Assembly (NCBI GenBank): GCA_022393335.1
Contig: JAJEKB010020661.1
Coordinates: forward strand, 157,358-221,357
Direction of reading: 5' to 3'
DNA length: 64,000 nt
From: Macrotrachela quadricornifera
Taxonomy: Eukaryota; Rotifera; Eurotatoria; Philodinida; Philodinidae
This document shows positions 33,756 to 45,362 of this stretch, piece after piece. Under the pieces are notes generated by a model, which was given only the letters and a program-made list of their open reading frames with translations, was not told the DNA's origin and made no database searches. Made by a program: the position numbers and the translations under genes. The first letter of the stretch is position 1, and every line of letters begins with the position of its first letter.

Positions 33756-36215
33756 TTACAATTTCTTTTTTACAATATCAAGGTTATTTTTATACATTTG
33801 AAGATCAGGGTGATTTGATGGTAATGAATGTTCTCCAATATTCACTGCACGTTTATAATACGAAAGTGCTTTCGAGTATTCACCCATGCTGTAATACACC
33901 AAACCGATGTTGTTGTAGGACATAGCCAAATTAGGATGATTTGCAGGAAGTGATTGTTGTTGAATTTCAAGGGCTTTTTCATAATACGAAAGTACTTTTG
34001 AGTATTCACCCATTTTGGAATACACCCAACCGATGTTGTTTAAGGTCGAAGCCAAATCAGGATGATTCGCAGGAAGTGATTGTTGTTGAATTTCAAGGGC
34101 TTTTGTATGAGATGTAAGTGCTTTCGAGTATTTACCCATGTTGCAATACACCAAACCGATGTTGTTGTAGGACATAGCCAAATCAGGATGATTTGCAGGA
34201 AGTGATTGTTGTCGTATTTCAAGGGCTTTTTCATGAGACAAAAGTGCTTTCGAATATTCACCCATGTTCTTATACACATTACCGATGTTGTTGTAGGCCG
34301 AAGCCAAATCCGGATGATTTGCAGGAAGTGATTTTTCGCTAATTTCAAGGTCTTTTTGATAATGTGAAAGTGCTTTCGAGTATTCACCCATGTTGTGATA
34401 CACATTACCGATGTTGTTGTAAGTCGAAGCCAAATCAGGATGATTTGCAGGAAGTGATTGTTGTCGAATTTCAAGGGCTTTTTCATGAGACGAAAGTGCT
34501 TTCGAATATTCACCCATGTCGGAATACACCAAACCGATGTTGTTATAGGTCGAAGCCAAATCAGGATGATTTGCAGGAAGTGATTGTTGTTGAATTTTAA
34601 GGGCTTTTTCATAATATGAAAGTGCTTTAGAGTATTCACCCACGTTGGAATACACCACACCAATGTTGGTGTAGAGAGTGCCCAAATCTGGATGATTTGA
34701 AGGAAGAATTTTTTTAAAGATTTTAAGTGATTTTTCGTAGAAAGCAATTGCTTCTGGGTATTCTCCTTGTAAATATTTGATCTTTACAAGTTGATAATAA
34801 ATATTTCCTTTTTCCCTCTCATCAGTTGTTTGTTCAAGAAGAAGTTCATAAACTTCTTGAGCCTTTTTAGGTTGACCTATATTAATCAGTAATTCACCCA
34901 ATCGAGCCCATCCTGTTGATCCTTCAGTTTCTTCTCGTATACGATCAGTAAGTATACGACGATCTTTATCATTATCACTGATAAGGGATAAATCCACTAG
35001 AAAGAGACGAGGATTACCATCCATTTGTTTAATATCAGTAATACGAAATACTGTGTGCATAGAGAAGAGAATTTCATCTTCTTCTGAAAAATAGCTAATA
35101 CCTTTGATAGAAGCGAAAGGAGTTGATGGTACCGAAGGATTGATAGTCATTACGAAAAGGATGCCCATCATCTCGGGACTAAAAAGAGCTTTGTGGGCAA
35201 AGGGTAGAGAAATTTGACGATCTTTGCTGGTAGATAAAAAATTGTTAAAGGACATTAGACCACCTTTGTTATTCTTTAATTGATTAAAATCTGTCTTGGA
35301 TAAAGCTTGACCACGATATACATTGAAAGTTGTAGCATTATGATGACCAAATTGCTCTTTGTGCAATTCATCGATCTGTTGATGTAAATCATTGATGAAA
35401 AATCCCATTTTAATCATAATGTCTCCATCCATTGTTCGAAGACCACGATTGAGCATTGGATATAGAAATGATTCACATGTGTACCACCAAATTGGAGTTT
35501 TATTACGATAATTTTGTTTCAATTGTTTAACATTGATCAATTCTTGTTTATTGTCAACGAAAGCATCTTTACAGTAATCAATAAATTCATTAAAATGTTT
35601 TTCTTCAAATTTGATAGATAACAATATTTCTTTGAAGATTTGTGTATACATAAAAGTTGGATCTAATTGATCCAACTTTGTATTCGATGTATTACCACTT
35701 GTATTCATAATGCTAATGGAAATCAAATTTTTTTCACATTGTTGCGCTGCTTCTTTAAGAGCAGCACAAATTGGGGTCATTTCCGTGAATACACCCCGAA
35801 TTTTTGACCATTCTTTAGCCCATTGTTTGTGGTATTTTTTATTACCACAATAGATAAAAATTGAGTCCACTTGGGACATACTGTGAATATGAGGCACAAT
35901 ATGTTGACCAAGTGGACCAGATATAATCATGCATACTTTCTCCTTATTATTAGTTTCCAGAAATTGCATACATTCTTGTTCGTCAGTAAATGTTTTGATG
36001 TTGTTTACTATACGGCGTAGTCGTGCTACGGTGTTTCGACAATCAGCGTTGTGTTCTTCATCGATATTCTTATCTAACCAAATGAGAAGAACATTTTGTA
36101 CCATTCTGATGTTAATTCGGCGACGTTTAGTTGCATCTTTTGGAACAGTTGATACTTGTTCTGTTTCTTGTACATTATTAGTTTTGCTAGTAGTCATTGA
36201 TTTTTGCTTGCTCAT
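33756..36215 (-). CDS. NAD:arginine ADP-ribosyltransferase (ART) fused to kinesin-light-chain-type TPRs, intronless (819 aa)
   Basis: Single exon. Residues ~35-160 form a conserved N-terminal alpha/beta region. The ART fold covers ~200-410 and shows an intact R-S-E signature: R301 in NVYRGQ, S-T-S 328-330 in FNNFLSTS, and ExE 379-381 in FSEEDEILF. This chemistry transfers mono-ADP-ribose from NAD to arginine. From ~437 to the end there are TPRs with a 42-residue period; NHPDL/NHPNL recurs eight times in the pattern GEYSKALSYYEKALEIQQQS ... NNIGLVY. There is no signal peptide or GPI signal, so the protein is cytosolic, with the TPRs probably binding a partner or substrate. From family knowledge, ART-TPR proteins are greatly expanded in bdelloid rotifers. 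A different-frame ORF at 34040-34747 is a repeat shadow. Confidence 0.93.
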   Translation of the reverse strand: MSKQKSMTTSKTNNVQETEQVSTVPKDATKRRRINIRMVQNVLLIWLDKNIDEEHNADCRNTVARLRRIVNNIKTFTDEQECMQFLETNNKEKVCMIISGPLGQHIVPHIHSMSQVDSIFIYCGNKKYHKQWAKEWSKIRGVFTEMTPICAALKEAAQQCEKNLISISIMNTSGNTSNTKLDQLDPTFMYTQIFKEILLSIKFEEKHFNEFIDYCKDAFVDNKQELINVKQLKQNYRNKTPIWWYTCESFLYPMLNRGLRTMDGDIMIKMGFFINDLHQQIDELHKEQFGHHNATTFNVYRGQALSKTDFNQLKNNKGGLMSFNNFLSTSKDRQISLPFAHKALFSPEMMGILFVMTINPSVPSTPFASIKGISYFSEEDEILFSMHTVFRITDIKQMDGNPRLFLVDLSLISDNDKDRRILTDRIREETEGSTGWARLGELLINIGQPKKAQEVYELLLEQTTDEREKGNIYYQLVKIKYLQGEYPEAIAFYEKSLKIFKKILPSNHPDLGTLYTNIGVVYSNVGEYSKALSYYEKALKIQQQSLPANHPDLASTYNNIGLVYSDMGEYSKALSSHEKALEIRQQSLPANHPDLASTYNNIGNVYHNMGEYSKALSHYQKDLEISEKSLPANHPDLASAYNNIGNVYKNMGEYSKALLSHEKALEIRQQSLPANHPDLAMSYNNIGLVYCNMGKYSKALTSHTKALEIQQQSLPANHPDLASTLNNIGWVYSKMGEYSKVLSYYEKALEIQQQSLPANHPNLAMSYNNIGLVYYSMGEYSKALSYYKRAVNIGEHSLPSNHPDLQMYKNNLDIVKKKL
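33800..34760 (-). repeat. 126-bp coding tandem repeats (TPR array)
   Basis: About seven to eight units of 126 bases, one TPR each. The central units are near-identical, for example the recurring GCAGGAAGTGATTG / GGATGATTTGCAGGAAG segments on the plus strand. This suggests recent unit duplication or gene conversion. Confidence 0.85.
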
Positions 36216-36842
36216 AACTTTGATGTGTGAATGTTTTTAAATTTCAAATAATTGAAAAAATAAGAGTGAAAATATGATCTAAAATGTGATCTTTTAAAGG
36301 GTATTTACTTCTCTTCTAGATTTATTTTTCTTTGTTCTTCTCTGTCTCTTTTTCTTCGAATGGCTTTTTTTTTGTTTTATTATTGTAGGTTATCAGAGAT
36401 CCTTTTTGCTTCCTTCTTTTTGTTCGCTTCCATTTCGAAAGATGAGAGAGAAACAACCAAAGAATATAATAAAGACATAAAAAACGAGATAGGACAAGAA
36501 GACGAGAATGCGAAAGATGAATAGAATGAATTCAGACAGCAACAGCTGGAATGATGTGAACAACATAACTGGAAGATACCTCTCTACCAAGCAAAAAATG
36601 TATGTCCACATACATTCGATGATATGAGCAAAAGAAACAGAAATAAAATTGAAAGAGGACAAAAAAGAGTAGAGAAAAACGAAGAAATGAAAACGCTTTC
36701 ACCGAAAAAAAATGAGATGAAAGAATGGCGTACATGGTTAAAGACAAGAAGACAAATATTAGTGTAGTCTTATGATAAAAAGAAAAAAACAGAAGAAAAA
36801 TGTTAACTGACGAAATTTTCATTTACGAAAAGAAAACAAAGT
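36216..36842. other. 5' flank of the ART-TPR gene; strand-asymmetric purine-rich DNA
   Basis: The plus strand at about 36400-36840 is dominated by A and G (the minus strand by pyrimidines). The minus-strand frames at 36393-36662 and 36532-36822 are Phe/Leu/Ser-rich only because of this bias and are not called. Confidence 0.5.
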
Positions 36843-37280
36843 TTAACGATGATATTTCCATTTGCGGACAGAAAACTTTAATTAAACTATTCGATTGTGA
36901 GAGTAATATTGAAATACATGATTATATGAATAATTCAATTCTTTACTAAGAATATCAAATGCAATAGCTTCACAATAGGGATTAACATGAAATTGTAGAA
37001 TTGAAAGATCTGGATGAATACCATAAACAGAGAGGTTGTGCGAAGATGTTTTACTTTTATTGAACAAATCTAGATAAAGATTATTGAATTTACACCCTAG
37101 AATAGTTGTTGTTGATAAGTTTACTTCACGATAATGTTGTTTTTTATATTTATTCCAAATATAAACAATACGAGCTTTATTAAAAATTCGAGGTTGACGT
37201 GAATTATATTTATCAGACGAAAAATATTGAACATCCTGAGAGTGAGGGTTAGGGTGGGTGAAAGTCTTGGATAATGTCAA
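36843..37280 (-). pseudogene. cactin pseudogene: Cactin C-terminal domain pseudogene (truncated)
   Basis: The 132-codon frame matches the C-terminal domain of Cactin, an otherwise highly conserved spliceosome-associated protein. The landmarks are SSDKYNSRQPRIFNKARI, WNKYKKQHY, GCKFNNLYLDLFNKSKT, ILQFHVNPYCEAIAFDI and ELNYSYNHVFQYYSHN. The frame stops at a TAA (36882-36884) where the family has a polar residue. Translation past it gives LKFSVRKWKYHR and then a TAA at 36843-36845, which aligns with the basic/aromatic C-terminus of Cactin. Everything upstream of the domain is missing, and invariant positions are changed (for example PRYFNR to PRIFNK). There is no poly(A) downstream. A functional Cactin gene must therefore lie elsewhere. 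Confidence 0.8.
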
Positions 37281-38400
37281 TAATCCTGTGAGATCTATTG
37301 CAGTTTTGGAAATCTTGTAAAAGTTTCTATCATTTTTCGAACTTTGATGTCAAAGTCTTGTAATATCGTGAAGTATTTTCAGGTTCGCTGAAATTCTAGA
37401 AAGTCCGGATGTCTCGGAACGTTTCGCATAGTCTCTGAAATCTTTCAATGAAATTTCACGATATTTTATAAAATCTCATGAAGTTTTGTAAAGTCTTTTC
37501 AAGACTGTAAAAGTTATTTGAAGTTTTAGGGAAATTTTAGAAGACATGAAGTCTACTGTCATCGCTTAGACAGAATACAAAATAAAATTTTAGTATCTAT
37601 GCCATAGTATTAGAAACTGGTCTCATAGCGACACTTTATAAAAATATAGAATTATATAGAATTTTAAAGCTTTTTTTTATAGGATGATCTATTCCCATAT
37701 AGGACATTTATAGGGTATCCATTTTGAATTAGTCGAATCTTTTTAGTAGAAATTTTAATTAAGGCAGTGATAGAACTAAAAGATGCACTCTTTCTCCAAC
37801 ACTTATCTGATAACTTTAGTGAAAACATAGTAATAGACCATTAAAATTAATAAAATAAAAATGTTGTTCGATTGCTCCTCATCCTCTATTGGAAGAATCA
37901 AGGTCATTCGTTTTACAAAGAAGACATCGAAATGTTTTTGTTGTTTTTCCATGTTGTAACCACTTATTCAACGTAATTCCACTGGCATCTGTTCGACTTA
38001 ACCAGCTTTGATTAGATATTGAATCTCGAGGCATTATTACTTAAAACAAAGTATATCGATTACAATATTCGCCATAAATGGTTACGAACTGTTTTTTCTG
38101 TTCAACAATGACTTTTATTTTATCTTTTCGCTTTGTTGGAACGCGCTAGTCGGGCTCATCATCCAATATAAATAGAAGCATTTATATTCATTCTATTATC
38201 AATGTATAACTCAATAGAAAATGAACCTCTTATAAATAAAAGATGAGAAATTATCTTTCTATAAAGACGGAGCTATTTCCCACGCATATCAATTGATGAT
38301 ATTTCACAGTATCTATACGAATCAGTGAGTAATTGTAAAATATAGGCTTAAAGGGTATGAAATAGCTAGTGACGTATAAGTTGCACAAAAATCAAATCTA
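37281..38400. other. Intergenic DNA with degenerate short repeats
   Basis: Bases about 37290-37560 contain an imperfect array of short units (AAAGTCTTGTAA / GAAGTTTTGTAAAGTC / GAAATTTCACGATATT). The rest is AT-rich, with no gene seen. Confidence 0.45.
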
Positions 38401-38404
38401 TACC

Positions 38405-38775
38405 GGGAAACAATATGCAATGATTCGATCCATAGTAGCTCAACATTCAATCGAATCTATCGGTTAAATTGCGTTTAGATTACCACAGAAAGATATAAAA
38501 ATTAGTAAAACTACATTAAGAAGAAGATTTAAAGAGGCTTGTGTACATTCAATGAAAGCGACTTCGAAGTCGTTGCTAACAATTAACGATATTTTAAAAA
38601 AAACTCCAGCAGGATATAAAACTCAAAGACTATGATACAACTGAAAGTGTTTGGGCATTAATGGAGCTCAGAATAAACAAAAACTATATATATCGATCAA
38701 TAATTTCATTGAAACAATTTAAAAATAGAATGGAGAAACTTAGCCAATGAATTTGCTGAAAATGAGGCGATTCTA
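38405..38775 (+). pseudogene. Tc1/mariner-like transposase remnant
   Basis: The translated plus strand shows RSIVAQHSIESIG, then KISKTTLRRRFKEACVHS and MKATSKSLLT, which is the second helix-turn-helix and linker layout of Tc1-like transposases. Directly after comes TTESVWALMELRINKNYIY then SLKQFKNRMEKL, resembling the C-terminal end of the catalytic domain. The DDE core between them is deleted, and in-frame stops occur. A dead, internally deleted copy. Confidence 0.5.
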
Positions 38776-39023
38776 TGGAAAATAGAGTAGCATTGTTAAT
38801 TGAAAGAAAAGGCGATTATATTAATTATATAGCTCTTTTGTTTTTCTTGTTTTTCCATTCGTACCCACTTATGGCGGATACTGCACATGTGGATTTGAAC
38901 AAAAACTATCTCAAGCGGACGAAAATGTTATAATAGGAGTTTTGGCACAAATCTAAGTTTTGTGTAGTACATAAATAATTGAATTTCCTATAATAGATAC
39001 AATATATTTTGAAAAACAGAACT

Positions 39024-40403
39024 GATCATCTAAGGGCTGTCAACTGTTAATTTTGAAATGGGGTTTACCAGGACTGGAATGGGGTACAATCTTTTTATGA
39101 TGGAGTACATAAGTCACTTTCTGAAATGGAAGGTTTTTATTGGAAAACCTCATGGAAGAAAACCTTTATAAAAAACAATATTCTATTTGGCATTCTGATA
39201 GGTTAACTTTATCGTTCATCTTCTTACGAAAAAAGCACTTTTACAGGTAAATTATAATTTTGAAAACAATCTAACCAACAAACAAATATAGAAACTTTTA
39301 TATTAGCCCTTTACGACCAGATGTACCCTAAAGGTGACATTTCCCCGTAGGAGAGTACGGCATTTTGCAAATATCGGGCCATAAAGGATTAAGTCATGTT
39401 AAATATTGGATTGACTAACACAAGGTTTTTTAATATCTCCATACTTCTCTGAATGTCGAGCACAATGGGTTAATTCAAGTTCATTCTAAAAAACGTAAAA
39501 AAACATTCACTATACTTGATCTTACACTTCAATCTTATTTGTAATTCACTAGCCTCAAATCGGCAGGTAGAGTGGTTCATTAGCCAGTTCTCTGGGAACA
39601 CATTTCACTATAAAAGCCTCTATAAAAATGACAGAAGTCTATCAGGGAACGTAACTTAGTCTTGTTACAAGATCGATATATAGTAGCCAAATTCGTCCTA
39701 TAATTCATATCCTCTTCGATGTGAAAAAGTCAAACGACAAACATTTTAAAAAAACTACAGAATATAGAACTCTAATTATGAAGGGAATACAATATAATCA
39801 ACATAATAGTCCATAAATTCTAAACGATTACTCTCATAAATTCACTTTGAAAACGTTTATAGTCACCAGATACTTGTGTATTATCGATGCATTTTAGATA
39901 TAATTTCGAGAGCAGTAATACTTTATTTTTATCTTTTTTATTGGGAGTCATCAACATTTCTCTTTTGTTTTATTGATGTCTGATAAGAGGTATTTTATGG
40001 TATATTTGGAAGAGTGACTTTTATGTATGAATCAGTACAATAATCAATCTCTTTTAGCGTCTAAAAACTACACATTATTCTAGTTACAATTTTAAGAGAA
40101 CAAAAGCTCAAATGAGAGTTATTTTAATGAAAAGTTTCGTTAACATCTAAAGATGAAAAATCCCGTATTTCCGTCACTTCTCAAATGAGATCCTTCTTTT
40201 TTTACAAAGACTGAATCCTATACGAAGTTCTATATTTTCAAAAAACTTCTAGTCCAAGTCTATAGTATATCGTAATATCGACTCAGAACCTCATATTGGG
40301 TACAAAATATGTACCTCATGGGTACAGAACATTATGAGTACAAATTTCCATGACGAGGTATTGTATTCCAAAATGGTGTGCAGTTGGCAGCCCTGGATCA
40401 TCT
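39024..40403. mobile_element. hAT-like non-autonomous transposon with exact 8-bp target-site duplication
   Basis: The element spans 39032-40395 (1364 bp). It starts AAGGGCTGTCAACTG and ends CAGTTGGCAGCCCTG, whose reverse complement is CAGGGCTGCCAACTG; terminal inverted repeats of about 15 bases differ at two positions. Both ends are flanked by GATCATCT (39024-39031 and 40396-40403), a perfect 8-bp duplication. CAGGG-type ends with 8-bp duplications are diagnostic of the hAT superfamily. No transposase frame is inside. Subterminal GGGTACA motifs repeat near both ends. A small palindrome-like block (CCCTTTACGACC ... GGCCATAAAGG) is at about 39306-39390. Confidence 0.85.
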
Positions 40404-43400
40404 ATAGTCTAAAACTATCTTAAATAATGTTATTTAAAATTTAATTATAATTGTTGATATTTCAGGTGATTATATTTCAGATATTTTCTGAGAAAATGCT
40501 CTGTTTTAATAAAGAATTTCTGACCAGGCAAAAAGAAAAAAAAAGAAATAGACGATTACATATACAAGAGATGAATCATTCAAACGACAAATGCAAAGAA
40601 ACAGGCAAGTGGTGCATGTATACGTGGCGCTATCATCCACAGAAATTTTACATTCATTAATCAAATTCTTGAAGACACTTTAACATTATGGTTTTCAGGA
40701 AAATATGACTTTTTTAAGACAAATGTTTCTTTTTTCGAAAAATATAGGAATATAGGACGACTACAAGACCAGATTAGAAAAAGTAAATGAGTTTTTCAAT
40801 TTGATTTAACGAGACTGAAGATCTAATATATAAAGTCACTCATATGAAAAGATCGTTATCTCTAACAAAATGATTGAAAGATCAAAAGTTGATGTTCCGA
40901 ATAGAACTATCAAAAAAAGTATTGTATAATTTTTAATGCGCTTATACTAAGCTTGCCAATTATAAACAAATTATTTACAAGAAATATGTTTTCTCTGCGC
41001 CTGATATGAATGAAAGAATGTTTCAGGATTGACTAGAAAAAAATGTTACTACTCTAGACTTTAGTTCATGTCCATTAAAGCCATGTAACAACAGGACACC
41101 TGGACAAATATACATCCATATGTTACAGGATAGTACGAGTTGATCAACTTTAGTAAGGTACTCACTGAAGAAACTAGACGGTTAAAAATAAAAACTTAAA
41201 TGAAAAACATCTGTTACACGATATATATGAAAAAAGGTTTTATTTTGAATTATTTTAATAAGCAATTATTAATAACAAACTCTGAATAATAAATTCTTCT
41301 TCTTCTGAAAAGCACTTTGCAAAGGTCAATTTTGTATACAGCATAAAAATTTTACACAACCATTAAGATTTAAAGACATCAACAAATCATTTGCTCTAAT
41401 CATTTTAATTTTCCTCGTCTTCAATCAAACGAAAACAGTGACATTCAGAAATCGACTGCTAATGTACTACTTGAAGCTACACCTTCTTTATCAGTCCCAT
41501 TATTACTATTAATGTAAAATATTTCAAAGTGTAAGAATAAAAATAAGAGAGTTTATGCAATATATAAAATGTTTTCATCATCTAGTTTGTTATTTTCGGA
41601 ATTACAAACTATTAAATTAGTGGATTATCTCGAAGTACGCAGGTAAGATATTATTCTTCATCTTTGATGAAATAATCATCATTTACACTGAGTATCACAT
41701 TTTTTTATTTATAAATAGTACAGTAGTCAATGAATGACATATTATAATTTGTCAATTTTTGTTGGTTGGAATCAAAAACTGAATCTCAAATATACATATT
41801 GGTTAAGATCTTCTGATCCGCCTGTTTCGTAGACAATTATTCAATCAAAAACCAAATTCAATACCTAAAAATAATCATCTCATATATAATTAAGAATGAA
41901 CAAGTAATGAGATTGATCAAGATTTCATTTCTTTTAATTCTTATTTTTTTTCTCGCCTATATGTTAGTCATTACTCTCATTAATACACTCAAAAGAATAT
42001 ATTTAATTTATCGAAGTAGTAAGAACACTTTCTTTTTAAATAATGCCGAAACTCACTACAAAGAGTGACATACTATCTATGTTGTTAAAGTAAATTGCAA
42101 GGAACTAAAGAAAAAGAATGATCAATTTAATTGGACTTCTTGTGAGAGTTTTTTCTTTTTTATTGCTACTGAAAAACAAAGTTTTTGTTTGTATAAACAA
42201 AACAGATCTCGTCAAATTCATAATTGTTTTGAAAATTTATAAAGTTTATTTTAGATTTGAAATATGCTTTTATTATTCTCTTTTGATACGAAAGGACTAA
42301 AAAGAAAAGATCGAATATTTAACAAATAATTATTGATCGTACATTCCAAATTGAAGATCCTCGTAAATCAGTAAAATAGAAGGAATAAAAGGTTAAGAGT
42401 GTCCTGATTTACCATAAATAATTTATAACACCTTGTCATACTTTATGACATTTATCAATCAATAAATTAATTTATCAAACGAATTCTTTTTTAATTTCAA
42501 GTAACACATTTCTCCATTAAATTAATATTGAGTAATTGTTCTATTTCAAAGTCATTTTTTGTTCATAGTTGAATTTCCATACAAAAACAAATGAATTTAA
42601 AATTTTCAGATAATTGACATAAGTTGTATATGCGTATAGAGCAAAATAAAATAGTAGCATTAATACTTGATCGGAGGAAGATCTCACAGTTATTTCTGAA
42701 GAATGAGACAAATCAATTACCATTTGATGATATAGTAATATTAAATGAAGTTACATCAATATTTAATGTCAAAAAGCTTAGAATAAATTATTGCAGTTCT
42801 CCATCATGGTAAAAACGAATTCTTGAATTATTACGGAGAACTGATAAGTTCGAAAGATTAAAACTTCGACAAAAAATAATGCATAACATCTAATTATCAT
42901 CAAATGTTTATAAGATCTATACAATTGTTCGTCTTGTATTTATAAAATCGATTATGGTAAGTCACTAATTATTAGGATTATAAAGATCTTTCGTGAAATT
43001 TAAGCAAGTTAATATCAATATTTATTTATTTTAAACACATTCCTGATCTTGATTTAGAAAATTTTTCGACATCATAAAATGTATTTGTAAGACTTTCACA
43101 TTTCAAATACAAAATTAAAATGTGCGGAAATCGATTAAATTAGAAAGAGTTTTAAGCCCTAAGGTGCATTTTATCATTCTAATGCATAACAGAGATTTAT
43201 TTTATTCTTGCTCAATTGATGGCATTATCTTAAAAATAATTAAAACACTAACTTTTGTTTATCAATTAACAATTTTTTCGCATATATTTCACAAATAGCA
43301 TTCATTGCATACATTTGCTGACTCTTTTTCCGAAAGAAATCAGTTGCTATTGTTGTTAAATTAACTGCAATTACAATCATGTGACAATATTCAACCGTTA

Positions 43401-44422
43401 GTGCCATATACGAAGATTAGAATAGAAAATTCATGTAAAATATTCTTATTGCATCATCGTTTTGTCCAGATAATACTTAATAAATTCATCTTCGTCATTT
43501 TAAGTATTCTATTCCCATCTATCAATAATTAGTTTAAGAACAAATAATATCTAACATCAAAATATGTTTGTAGACAGTGCTGGTATATTCCTGCACTTAC
43601 ATGACAAGCGAATTTCTAATTATGACGAAAAATATCTTAGAACAGTAGGTCATATATTTTGAAAAGTGTGAAATATTCTGAACATCCCTGCTAGCAAAAT
43701 TCAATCTTCTTCCAATAATGTTTAATTTTTTCTTAGAAAAACTAATAAAAGTTTTTCAAGATACTACCTTTCTGTTCATATCGTTGTCACAATTATTAAG
43801 TCAGTATCGAAACATTTTATAATACTGCATCAATAAATCAACTGAATAATAATCCAATTTTTTTACAAAGTTACTTGTTACCATAATCCATTCATAAAGA
43901 AAACTAGATGGTACTCAAATTTTACTCGACTACGAAATGCTGTGCGAAGCCAAGACGTTCGATTAACAAGAAATCAAGATATTGAAAAAAGAAACAATCG
44001 TTTCCTTGTGTCAGTAAAAACTAAGCGAATTTCTCAAAATAATGTTTACAGTTAACTGATTTTAGGTTTTTCTACCTGTTACTGTAGCGAAAGTAGTTGC
44101 ATTTCAATCAATCAACTTGCTGAAGTTAAATAACAAGAATATTGATTATCGAGAAATCAACAATTCATACGTTTTTTCATTCAATGCATTGTCCATAGTC
44201 GAAAATGTCTGAAATCAAGTGTTTTAACAGTGCTATTTTTCTTACACCAATACTCCATTATATCAATTTTAAACAAAACATTTTTTCACATTCTATATAC
44301 GAGTATATTAAAATTCATTGAATCGGACATTTTTACCAGTGCAAACGACGTTTGTACACTGAGAATTGTAACACATATTGCAAACTTGCGTTGAAAACAA
44401 CATGTAGTAAAACTCGTACTTA
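40404..44422. other. Gene-poor AT-rich region
   Basis: No coding sequence that I can support. Frames at 40451, 42118, 42541 and 42624 have no family features. Some patches (for example 40930-41130) translate to short plausible stretches between stops, suggesting decayed genes I cannot identify. Confidence 0.4.
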
Positions 44423-45362
44423 GGGCATTCCAAAAGTAGTAGCGGACGCACCTTATTTCGTCAAGCAGAGGTGTAAAAAAGTTTCTTTTGTTACCAATAG
44501 ATAGAGCGTCTTTCGCTCTATTTTTCTATGCTATTTGGTTACCATTCAAGTGGTATTATACTAATAAAATTTCGATAAGAACTTTTTTTGTGTAACTCCA
44601 GCTGGTAACAACAGTGCATATTATAACTCGAGCGTGTTTTCATCATCTAATAGGTTTTATCAAAAAACAAAATACACCACAAGATGCAGCGCGAAAAGTT
44701 CTACAATTTACAAGGAACAGCTTATCTCAATTGTGCATTTATTGCTTTCGAAAATTCAAAATTCTGTGCGATCAGTTTTCGCCGTTGCGAAAAAAATCAT
44801 TTTTTTCTATGCAAAACAGAGAATTTTTCTTTCTTCTTTCATTTTTCTACCGGCCGATACGTTCGATTAAAAGCGGGATATACTACAAGATGCAGCGTGA
44901 AAAGCTCTACTATTTGCACAATAAACCTTATTGTGATGGTTTTCAAAATACGCAAAATGCTGTGCTACCAATTTTCGCACAGCCAAAATTTGATCGCTCA
45001 AAGTTTTGTCCGTTTTGGAAACAAAAAGTGGGAGTATAAAAAAAGGTGGCCGTATGTAAATTATAGAGCTTTTCACGCTGCATCTTGTAATGTATTTTGT
45101 TTTTTTAATAAAAGCTATTAGATGATGGGAAAAAAAACAAAGAAAACACACACGAATGGTAATATGCACTGTTGTTACCAGCTGAAGTTGCACAAAAAAA
45201 GTTCTTATCGAAATTGTATTAGTATAATATCACTTGAATGGTGATCAAATAGCATAGAAAAACAGAGCGAAAGACGCTCTATCTATCGGTAAAAAAAGAA
45301 ACTTTTTTACACCTCTACTTGACGAAATAAGGTACCTCCGCCACTACTTTTGGAATGCCTTA
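44421..45362. mobile_element. Foldback DNA element with ~300-bp inverted arms and TA flanks (mariner-like ends)
   Basis: The 938-bp element (44423-45360) lies between TA dinucleotides. Its ends are GGGCATTCCAAAAGTAGT at left and ACTACTTTTGGAATGCCT at right. The arms match as reverse complements for roughly 300 bases each (44423-44717 and 45055-45360), including GAGGTGTAAAAAAGTTTC, AGAGCGTCTTTCGCTCTAT and CAGCTGGTAACAACAGTGCA. The central ~340 bases hold another copy of the inner arm motif (ACAAGATGCAGCGTGAAAAG, about 44888). The open frames in it (44614-45193) arise from the repeat and are not genes. Confidence 0.88.

Noticed and set aside
34040..34747. 235-codon minus-strand frame inside the TPR array
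   Set aside because: Alternate frame of the 126-base coding repeats; its periodicity is explained by the TPRs.
36393..36822. Two overlapping Phe/Leu-rich minus frames resembling membrane proteins
   Set aside because: Hydrophobicity follows from the pyrimidine-rich strand; no family features, no homologous motifs.
44614..45193. Several 78-145-codon frames on both strands
   Set aside because: All lie in the foldback element and mirror each other because of the inverted arms.
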